Positions 17,484 through 25,133 of a stretch of 64,000 nucleotides of DNA are shown here, piece by piece. The notes beneath the pieces were generated by a model. It was not told where the DNA came from. It saw nothing but the letters and a program-made list of their open reading frames with translations, and ran no database searches. The stretch's first letter is position 1. Every line of letters begins with the position of its first letter. Source of the stretch: Flectobacillus roseus (GTDB lineage Bacteria; Bacteroidota; Bacteroidia; Cytophagales; Spirosomataceae); assembly GCF_030056665.1 (NCBI RefSeq), contig NZ_JASHIG010000003.1; one strand, written 5' to 3'. Position numbers and translations under genes: made by a program.

Positions 17484-18917
17484 CTAAAATCCTTCTCTTA
17501 GAATTGGCATCGACATACAGTGTGAGCCACCACGAGCACGAGATAATTCTGCTGATGGGAGTAGGATAAAGGTATTTTGCATATTCTCTGGTGACTTGCG
17601 ACCACTTTCAAATTCTTGAATCAAATCAGCCGCTTTGATGGCTTCAAAGCCTAATGCTTTAAAAGCTTCGAGCGTCTTATCGTTTCTATCATAACCGATT
17701 ATGACGCCTTCTTTGAGTGCCAACAAATTACAAGAATCTGTCCACTGCTCACGATCACCGTACGGGAATTCATTATTTCCTGAATACACAAATTGCACAT
17801 CGAGAGGCATGCATCCTAAATCGTTCACAGAAATTTCTGTCAATAAATCCTCCAAATAATCAATTACTCGAGGTTCTTTGGCGTCCTTACGGAATTGAAT
17901 GATACGCAATTCATCTTTTACCTTGGCCTTGATTAGACCAGCTTTTACGAATATCTCGTTTTCTTGTTTGGCTTGTTTTCCAAGAGAGCCGAGCAGTACC
18001 CAAATATTTCTTTTGACTTGGGTAAATACCGTATCGATGTGCATATAATCACGCTTTTTCGGAATTTTTACCAAGGTGATTTTTTCAACTATATCTTTTT
18101 CAAAGAGCGCCTCAATAACTTGTTTGGCAGCATACACGGTTGTTCTTTCCGAAATCCCAATCAATAAGTGATTAGGAGCGACCATCATGACGTCGCCACC
18201 TTCGAGTGTAGCGATGGTATCGGACTTTTGGTCGTCGGGCATTAAGAACTGATGTTCGTTGTCGGGTATTTCGATGATATTGCTGCGTATTTCTTCAAAA
18301 ATTTGGTGATTGAAGAAAACGTATTGCATTAACAAAGCTTCGCGGGTACGCGCTATTTTGGCTGGTTTATTAAGCAATAAATGATTGTTGATGGTAATCC
18401 CAATATCACGCGTGAAGATAAAGTTGGGAATAGGCGCAAAAAGCATTTCTTTTTCTGGCGTCATGCCTGAGATAAGCGTTTTGGCTAATTCTGTAGAAGG
18501 GTAATTCAATAATGTGTTTTGAATAGCAAACGAACAATGTTCAACCGCACAAACCGCTGCTACAAGTCGGGTTCTTATAATAGAGTTATCTAAAACCTCG
18601 GCCAATAGCCTCTGAACTTCGATTACTTTATCTGATTTGAAATAATGAGGACTTTCTGGTTTGAAGAATTCTCGAGAAGTATCGGCATCGATTTCTTGTA
18701 ATCGACCTTTGATTTTGGCTGGGTCGAGGAAGTAAAGTAGTATTTTTACGTAGAAATCATATTCATCTTTTCGCATCGTATCCAGATGCACTATGTCTTC
18801 AAAGAGCCAATCTTGAGCTTTTGAAGGAATAACCTTCCCTAATCCACTGTCTGGGCTATGAATCAATAACCTCTTTAGCGTTCCTACTTCCGATGAAACA
18901 TTGATAGACTTTTCCAT
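17484..18917 (-). CDS. arcA: Arginine deiminase
   Basis: 477 residues, somewhat longer than classical ~410-residue ArcA. Family motifs are in order: GTLKRLLIHSPDSGLG at the N-terminus, NFIFTRDIG, TLEGGDVMM, the catalytic-His segment HIDTVFT, and nucleophile C467 in GGSHCMSMPI close to the end. The enzyme hydrolyses arginine to citrulline and ammonia. The extra length lies mainly in the helical insert around 60-130. With ctlX just downstream, it points to an arginine to citrulline catabolic route. No carbamate kinase or ornithine carbamoyltransferase gene is nearby. Confidence 0.9.
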   Translation of the reverse strand: MEKSINVSSEVGTLKRLLIHSPDSGLGKVIPSKAQDWLFEDIVHLDTMRKDEYDFYVKILLYFLDPAKIKGRLQEIDADTSREFFKPESPHYFKSDKVIEVQRLLAEVLDNSIIRTRLVAAVCAVEHCSFAIQNTLLNYPSTELAKTLISGMTPEKEMLFAPIPNFIFTRDIGITINNHLLLNKPAKIARTREALLMQYVFFNHQIFEEIRSNIIEIPDNEHQFLMPDDQKSDTIATLEGGDVMMVAPNHLLIGISERTTVYAAKQVIEALFEKDIVEKITLVKIPKKRDYMHIDTVFTQVKRNIWVLLGSLGKQAKQENEIFVKAGLIKAKVKDELRIIQFRKDAKEPRVIDYLEDLLTEISVNDLGCMPLDVQFVYSGNNEFPYGDREQWTDSCNLLALKEGVIIGYDRNDKTLEAFKALGFEAIKAADLIQEFESGRKSPENMQNTFILLPSAELSRARGGSHCMSMPILREGF

Positions 18918-19863
18918 AATTTGATTGTCTTTGAAGTTTATGGCTTTTTAGGTAAAAAATGGTAAAAAACTCATTTTTCGCAATAAACTATTTTTTTTCC
19001 ACAAAGTCAAGTCAAGAGAAAAACATAATAAAATTTTCATGTCAAAGCTGAATAGATTTTCAGAATGCCCTTTAGTTGGGCATAAAATATAAAAATTATA
19101 TAATTGAGGTTTTTTCTGTGTAAAAGAAAATATTAGCGTGGTATTCGTAGAAAATACACTTATAGGTGTATTCAATATGTCCTTTTTACAAGAAAATCTA
19201 GTACGTAAGCTGAATCCAAATTGTAATTTCTTTCGTAAGTTTAAGTATCTATATAGGCACGGGAGGGAAGTTACTTGGATTGATAGTATTAATGGTAATT
19301 AGTCATTTGCTCATGACGCATTCTAATAAGCAGTAATTAGGCGGTTTAATTGCACGGTATTGAATGTTTTTTTGACCTTACTACAATTCGAGACTTGACT
19401 CCCTTTTGCTTTTTAATTCTTCCATCAAATTCTCCTACAAAGTATTTTACCAATCTATTATTCTGTTGAAATTGCAGCTATCAGATAACCTGAGAGCCAC
19501 GAGATATTTTGCGTTTTCCCAAAGCCTAATCATACCGTCTTTTTTACATGATTGGACTTTAGAAAATAAGCACTTTGACCCTTTTTGTTTATGACATAAT
19601 TTACTTTTGCCTAAGTAATCATACAAAATACCATTGCATTATTGCCTAGTTAGAGACTTAGTCTGGACTATCTTTTGCTTCAATTTATAAACTATATAAA
19701 AAAATAAGTCCAAGACTAAGTCTTGAACTAGTAACGTATTTTACATAGTCGTGCAAAATTCAGTTGAAGTAATTAATGAGATAAAATATTAGTAATCAAA
19801 AAATACACTCAAAACTCATCACTCACAAATCAGCACTCATACTTCCCTATCTATTCAAACAAC
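18918..19863. other. Gene-free interval of about 950 bp with repeats
   Basis: I see no convincing gene. A short hairpin ATGCCC/GGGCAT lies at 19066-19084. From ~19645 the region becomes repeat-derived: an R2-type palindrome segment (GAGACTTAGTC), the 34-base exact repeat at 19698-19731, then 19741-19845, which resembles 50281-50380 (shared AATTAATGAGAT at 19771-19782 and 50308-50319). Confidence 0.6.
19698..19731. repeat. 34-base exact repeat of 61487-61520 (family R2)
   Basis: Seven A, then TAAGTCCAAGACTAAGTCTT and GAACTAG; identical base for base to 61487-61520. The inner AAGACTAAGTCTT is itself a 13-base palindrome around a central base. Confidence 0.9.
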
Positions 19864-19895
19864 AAAAAGGGAGCCCAATGCAGGCTCCCTTTTGT
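19864..19895. terminator. Bidirectional terminator after the large surface-protein gene
   Basis: Stem AAAAAGGGAGCC / GGCTCCCTTTT with loop CAATGCA. The A-run on the left serves the minus-strand gene ending at 19922, 27 bases away. Confidence 0.9.
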
Positions 19896-19921
19896 ATTTA
19901 TCTCGCAAAATAAGATTTATA

Positions 19922-22900
19922 CTATCTCACTTTTGTAATTGTAATCGGCACACAAACCTGAGGACAAGATGAACATGTCGCTGGAGGTGTGATAGTCACG
20001 TTGTTCAACGAACATCCATTTGCATCAGTAATTGTAATAGTTTTAGCACCACCACTGATTAAGAATGGACCGAATGACGTAGATGGAGCTCCATAGTTTT
20101 GAGCTGTACTAGTCGTAATTCCACTTCCTGAAACGGTATAAGTAGTTCCACTACCACCCGATGGGTTCAATGTGAATGTATATGTATCATCTGTTGATGT
20201 TGCTGGCGTACCTGCGTCGCTACAGATAGATACTGCACCTGCCAATGTTGGAGCTGCTTTAACGGTAACATTAAACACATCTACAATTGAACATCCTTGT
20301 GCTGAAGTTTTTGTCACACGATATGTAGTAGATAACGTTGGAGAAACAGAGATTGATGCTGTTGTTTCGCCAGTATCCCATGAGTAAGTTGAGCCACCAG
20401 TTGCAGTCAATGTTGTTGGAGTTCCTGCACAAACTGATACGTTTGATGTAGCTCCAGCAGGAGTTGCGTTAACCGTTACGCTAACTGTAGCGGTTTGGTT
20501 ACAACCTAAAGTACTTGTTACGACTACTGTATATACACCTTGGTTGGCAGCAGTTGCAGCAGCTGTTACTGTTGGTTCTGCTACTGTTGAAGTAAAGCTA
20601 TTTGGACCAGACCAAGCATAAGTTTCACCTGTTTGTTTGCCACCTAAAGTAAAGGCAATTGGAGAATCAGAACATACCGTGATAGTTGGACCACCAGTGA
20701 TCGTTGTAGTAGGAGCAGGGTTAACTGTTACAGCAACTGAAGCTGTACCAATACACCCTTTACTATCCGTTACTGTTACTGTATAAGTTCCGCTCATAGC
20801 AGCTGTTGCGTTAGCAGAAACTACAGGACTTGCAGCTGTTGAAGTAAAGCTGTTTGGACCTGACCAAGAATAAGTAGGCGTTGTTCCGTCTGTTGTTGCT
20901 TTTAGCGTAAGTGGTACACCCGAACAGTTAACAGCTACTACTGTAGTGGCAGTAACCATTGGTTTAGGATTTACCATTACATTTACAGTAGCTGTCGCAC
21001 TACAATTGTTACCACTAACACCAGTTACGGTATAAACACCTGCATGTTGAGTCATCGAAGCGCTAGCTGTTACAGTTGGATTAGCTGACGTTGAAGTAAA
21101 TCCGTTCGGACCTGTCCAAGAGTAAGTTGATGCACCCGAAGCGGTCAAAGTAATAGGAGATTGCTCACAGACAGCCAATGCAGTTGGTGTAATCGCTATA
21201 ATTGGAGCAGTGTAAAGACTGATCGACGTTGTAGTTGTTGCTGTACAACCGTTGATATCAGTTACAGTTACAGAATAAGTTCCTACATTAGCATTTGTTA
21301 CTGATGCAATTGTAGGAGTAGCTACTGTAGAAGTAAATCCTGCAGGACCTGACCATGAGTAGTTTGCGCCAGCTGGATTGCTGCTTACCGAAAGATTAGC
21401 TGTACCATTCAAACAAACTTGAAGTGGAGCGTTAGCTGTAGCTGTTGGAACAGGGTTAACATTTACCTGAACTGTAGCTGTTGCTGTACAACCCAATGAT
21501 GATGTACCTGTAATGGTATATACACCAGCGTGGACTGAAGTTGCAGATGTTGTTACAGTTGGGTTAGCTGAAGTCGAAGTAAATCCGTTTGGACCAGCCC
21601 ATGCATAAGTAGCAGTGTTGGTACCAGTTACTCCCAAAGTAATCGTTGATCCAGTACAATTTCCTTTTGTTGGTTGTGGCGTTACTGCCAAAACAGGAAT
21701 TGGAAGAAGTTCCACAATAATAGGACAACAGTTTCCTGTAGGACAGTTACCTGTAAGTGTTCCATCTAGGGTATAGCTACCAGCTTCTGTTACTGTGATT
21801 TTATTTGTAGTAGCCCCAGGAATATTAACACCATCTTTTTTCCATTGATAAGAAGTAAGGGTAGTTGGTGCTGTCAATGTTAACGATTCGTTAGAACAAA
21901 GTTTTACAGGTACGCTAATACAAACCGTTTCAGATTCTTTACCAGTGTTGGAATTACCATCTTTTGCCGTAATAGTTGCTGTGTTAAAAATAACACCTTC
22001 ATCTTTTGCAGTAACTGTAATAGTGAGGGTTGCTACCAATTTATCGCCACCTAGTAAACTACCAATATACCATTTACCAGTCGTTTGATCATAAGTTGTT
22101 CCTGATTCTGCTGAGTGAGAAACATAAGTTACACCTGATGGAAGTAAATCTGTAATTTCCAAGCCAGTTGCAGCTGCAGATCCGCTTGCTCTTGTTGCTT
22201 TGATAGTGTAAGTAACTTGAGTGCCTTGTGGAACTGGAGCTCCATTGTTGCTACTTGTTTTTGAAACAGCAACATTGATTGTGTTTGCATCACAACTATC
22301 AGGAATACCATCACCATCAGTATCTAATAAGTCATTTCCTCCAGCACATTTATCTAAACAGTCTGATACACCGTCGTTATCAGAATCTAGTTTTGAATAA
22401 GCATAGTGAACTCTCAAAGAACCTAATACAGAAACTAGACCACTAGTTGATACGATTCTGATTTTATTGAATGCTTTTGTCGTTTTGAAACCTAACTCAT
22501 ACGTATTTGTATTCCCTAATAGACCAAGTTTCACTAAGCTACTACCACCAGAAATGCTTTCTTGTTTGATAGAACCATTATAAGTTTCAATGGTAACTGC
22601 GCTTAACAGGCTTAAATTTATTAAAGAGTTTCCATCTGAAACAACAAAACCAGCTTCAGAACCCGCAGGTACTGTAGTAGGAGAAGTTACTTCAATATAG
22701 CTATTACAAGAACCAAGAGCGATAGCTAATAATACATCCATTGAAGCATAATCTGTTGTACTAGCGTTTACAACATTTGCCTCATTACTTACACCAGAGG
22801 CACATATAGCAAGTCCTGTTGAATAAAGTCCTTTGCTAACATTATAAGTACCAGATCCTCCGTTCACCCATTTGGTTGAACAGTCTATATTAGTAGTTGC

Positions 22901-23470
22901 TGCTGGTCCTTCAAAAGCATAATACACATTTAAGCTATTGAACAAACCAACAATTCCACCACTGTAAAACAATTGAACTTGGTCAAAGTCTTTTGTCGTT
23001 GTAAAACTTAAGACTTGCTTTCCAATGCTACCTCCTAATACTGAGGCATTCAATAACCCTCCAGATACAGTAGCTGTTTCTTGAAGCACACCATCACGGA
23101 AAGTTTTGATTGAAATGTTAGATAATGCAGAAGCTGAGAGAATACCAGCTCCAGGAGCTACCACAAAACCTACAACATTACCAGCGGGATAATATTGTTT
23201 AGCGTCTTGTACTGTTAGACCAACACCACCACCTAGAAGAGAGAGTGTTAAATCTATCGTAGAGAAATCACTGAGGTCGCCGTTTACGACGTTTGAAGTG
23301 TTTGAAGCACCACCGGTAAGTGATGTCGAGGAGTTAATGGTAACGCCAGTTCCAACGATTGGATCCATTGGGATTTTATTATTCTCCAATGTTTTCACCT
23401 GCGCATGTGTTTTAAAGATACTGAGCATAGAAATACACAGTACCACAACTACTTGGGTAAACTTGTTCAT
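19922..23470 (-). CDS. Large secreted multidomain surface protein (DUF11, TSP3 and PKD/Ig-like repeats)
   Basis: 1182 residues from MNKFTQ, which begins a signal peptide ending in FKTHAQ; two more upstream Met codons exist. Two related ~150-residue beta domains come first (about 45-190 and 215-360). Next is a calcium-type TSP3 segment (DSDNDGVSDCLDKC, DTDGDGIPDSCD), a DUF11 domain (TYTIKATRASG, LEITDLLPSGVTYVSHS), an Ig-like module (TSYQWKKDGVNIPGATTNKI), five PKD-like repeats each with a W(S/T)GP..FTST motif, and one divergent repeat. It is probably an exposed adhesin or matrix protein. There is no ordinary T9SS type A ending; the protein stops at CSSCPQVCVPITITKVR, a short Cys-containing tail whose meaning is unclear. 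Unusually GC- and Thr-codon-rich repeats compared with neighbours. Confidence 0.85.
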   Translation of the reverse strand: MNKFTQVVVVLCISMLSIFKTHAQVKTLENNKIPMDPIVGTGVTINSSTSLTGGASNTSNVVNGDLSDFSTIDLTLSLLGGGVGLTVQDAKQYYPAGNVVGFVVAPGAGILSASALSNISIKTFRDGVLQETATVSGGLLNASVLGGSIGKQVLSFTTTKDFDQVQLFYSGGIVGLFNSLNVYYAFEGPAATTNIDCSTKWVNGGSGTYNVSKGLYSTGLAICASGVSNEANVVNASTTDYASMDVLLAIALGSCNSYIEVTSPTTVPAGSEAGFVVSDGNSLINLSLLSAVTIETYNGSIKQESISGGSSLVKLGLLGNTNTYELGFKTTKAFNKIRIVSTSGLVSVLGSLRVHYAYSKLDSDNDGVSDCLDKCAGGNDLLDTDGDGIPDSCDANTINVAVSKTSSNNGAPVPQGTQVTYTIKATRASGSAAATGLEITDLLPSGVTYVSHSAESGTTYDQTTGKWYIGSLLGGDKLVATLTITVTAKDEGVIFNTATITAKDGNSNTGKESETVCISVPVKLCSNESLTLTAPTTLTSYQWKKDGVNIPGATTNKITVTEAGSYTLDGTLTGNCPTGNCCPIIVELLPIPVLAVTPQPTKGNCTGSTITLGVTGTNTATYAWAGPNGFTSTSANPTVTTSATSVHAGVYTITGTSSLGCTATATVQVNVNPVPTATANAPLQVCLNGTANLSVSSNPAGANYSWSGPAGFTSTVATPTIASVTNANVGTYSVTVTDINGCTATTTTSISLYTAPIIAITPTALAVCEQSPITLTASGASTYSWTGPNGFTSTSANPTVTASASMTQHAGVYTVTGVSGNNCSATATVNVMVNPKPMVTATTVVAVNCSGVPLTLKATTDGTTPTYSWSGPNSFTSTAASPVVSANATAAMSGTYTVTVTDSKGCIGTASVAVTVNPAPTTTITGGPTITVCSDSPIAFTLGGKQTGETYAWSGPNSFTSTVAEPTVTAAATAANQGVYTVVVTSTLGCNQTATVSVTVNATPAGATSNVSVCAGTPTTLTATGGSTYSWDTGETTASISVSPTLSTTYRVTKTSAQGCSIVDVFNVTVKAAPTLAGAVSICSDAGTPATSTDDTYTFTLNPSGGSGTTYTVSGSGITTSTAQNYGAPSTSFGPFLISGGAKTITITDANGCSLNNVTITPPATCSSCPQVCVPITITKVR

Positions 23471-23891
23471 GAGCATAAAATTAATTGAATTAAACACCTT
23501 TTACAGCCCACATAGAAATACAGTCAAAGTCACAATCGAGAGATTGCTCTTTGGTTGGCGGAGATGTTTTCTACTTAGGAAATTTGATTTTTTGAATGCA
23601 ACTGGCGGTTGCTTGCCTAAAAAGGAGCAAAAATTATGCCATGGAGGCCTAAATAATGAGTATACGCAAGAGTTTTGAACGAGTGAGGATAATAGAGGAT
23701 AAGCATACTAAAATTAGTACGAAATTGAAGTGCGGCAATTTTAGACTAAATGCTCTAAAACCGTGCCAAAGTATATAATACTGTATCTTTTTTTGTGGAA
23801 ATTATTTGATGGTAAAGGGCTTCAAATATTATAGTATATATGGGTGATTTTAGAGAAAAACTCTATCTGTGGAAGTGCTGATTTTTAGTAT
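23471..23891. other. Gene-free upstream region of the surface-protein gene
   Basis: About 420 bp between two minus-strand units. It should hold the promoter of the surface-protein gene at its left end. I could not identify a TAnnTTTG box with confidence and saw no protein fragment. Confidence 0.4.
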
Positions 23892-23922
23892 ATAACGCCA
23901 CATTTCAAGCATGTGGCGTTAT
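23892..23922. terminator. Hairpin terminator at the end of the SWIM-to-vWA operon
   Basis: Perfect 12-bp stem ATAACGCCACAT / ATGTGGCGTTAT, loop TTCAAGC. It starts six bases past the stop codon of the vWA gene, the last of the six-gene operon. Confidence 0.8.
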
Positions 23923-23928
23923 AACTAT

Positions 23929-25128
23929 TTAGCTATTTGAGCCTTTTAAAACTATGTCATTTTGACTTGCCCATGCACTCATATCTTGTCGATTGATAGC
24001 TGCTGCCATCATATCTGGAAACAAATCTGGCGTACAGGCAAATACAGGAATTCCTAAGGTAGATAGAAACTTAGCATTGTCTTTGTCAAAAGAGGGAGCA
24101 CCCGAATCGTCTAAGGCTAACAGACATATTATTTGAATTCCCGACTCACTTAGCTCCACTATACGTTTGCGCATCTGTACTTGATTACCTCCTTCATACA
24201 AATCTGTAATCATAATAAGAATAGTGTCGTCGGGTTTGTTGATAATTTCTTGGCAATACCCTAAAGCTTTGTTGATATCTGTACCACCACCAAGTTGTAC
24301 TCCGAAGAGCAATTCTACAGGGTCTTTCAAATCTTCCGTTAAATCAACAACCTCTGTGTCGAATACTACCATTTGTGTGGTGATTTGTGGTAACGATGCC
24401 ATTACGGCGCCAAATATACCTGAATAAACAACTGAGGCACCCATAGAACCACTTTGGTCGAGACATAAGACGATATCTTTAAGAGAGCGTTTATTTTTAC
24501 GCCCAAATCCTACCCTGATTTCTGGTATAATGGTTTTGTATTCGGGTAAATAGTTTTTGAGATTTTTCTTAATTGTGGTATTCCAATCGATTTCATTGTA
24601 ACGAGGACGCTTGTTGCGAACACTACGATTGATAGCACCTGAAATAGCCTGTACGGTTTTTTGTTCTAGTTTGTCCATTAACTCTTCCACGACCTGTTGC
24701 ACCACTCTGCGAGCGGTGTCCTTGGTCTTGGAAGGAATCAGTTTGCCCAGTTCCATTAAACTGGCGACCAAATGCACATTTGGGGTAGCCTGTTCCAAAA
24801 TCTCAGGTTCGAGCATGAGTTTTTGCTGAAGTTCTGGATGTTTTAGGGCATCGCCTTGCATCACCTGCACAACTGATTGAGGAAAATATTTACGAATATC
24901 TCCTAACCAACGAGCAACCGAAGGACTTGAGCTTCCGTTTCCTCCTGATCCACCACCGCCACCATTTTGTCCATAATTGAAATTTCGTTTTCTTTCAAAG
25001 TCATATAAAGCAGAGAGCGCATCATCGATTTGACTGTCTAAGTCTGACAGTTGATATTGAGTGCCATCGGCTTCATCGCCTCCCAAAATAAGTCGCCAGC
25101 GTCTGAGTGATTCTTTTTCGTCTGTCAT
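23929..25128 (-). CDS. vWA domain protein, last gene of the MoxR-vWA operon
   Basis: 399 residues. The C-terminal half is a von Willebrand factor A domain with an intact metal-ion-dependent adhesion site: DQSGSMGAS at 224-232, GGGTDINKA further on, and ITDLYEGG for the final acidic residue. The N-terminal ~200 residues are helical with a Gly/Ser-rich linker at 54-66 and resemble CoxE-like vWA partners of MoxR ATPases. Such vWA proteins are thought to bind the AAA+ ring through Mg and link it to a client. It starts five bases after the DUF4132 gene and ends in a terminator. Confidence 0.9.
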   Translation of the reverse strand: MTDEKESLRRWRLILGGDEADGTQYQLSDLDSQIDDALSALYDFERKRNFNYGQNGGGGGSGGNGSSSPSVARWLGDIRKYFPQSVVQVMQGDALKHPELQQKLMLEPEILEQATPNVHLVASLMELGKLIPSKTKDTARRVVQQVVEELMDKLEQKTVQAISGAINRSVRNKRPRYNEIDWNTTIKKNLKNYLPEYKTIIPEIRVGFGRKNKRSLKDIVLCLDQSGSMGASVVYSGIFGAVMASLPQITTQMVVFDTEVVDLTEDLKDPVELLFGVQLGGGTDINKALGYCQEIINKPDDTILIMITDLYEGGNQVQMRKRIVELSESGIQIICLLALDDSGAPSFDKDNAKFLSTLGIPVFACTPDLFPDMMAAAINRQDMSAWASQNDIVLKGSNS

Positions 25129-25133
25129 AATGC

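Noticed and set aside
19406..19594. 62-codon plus-strand open frame between arginine deiminase and the surface-protein gene
   Set aside because: No motif, no ribosome-binding context and low-complexity composition; treated as chance.
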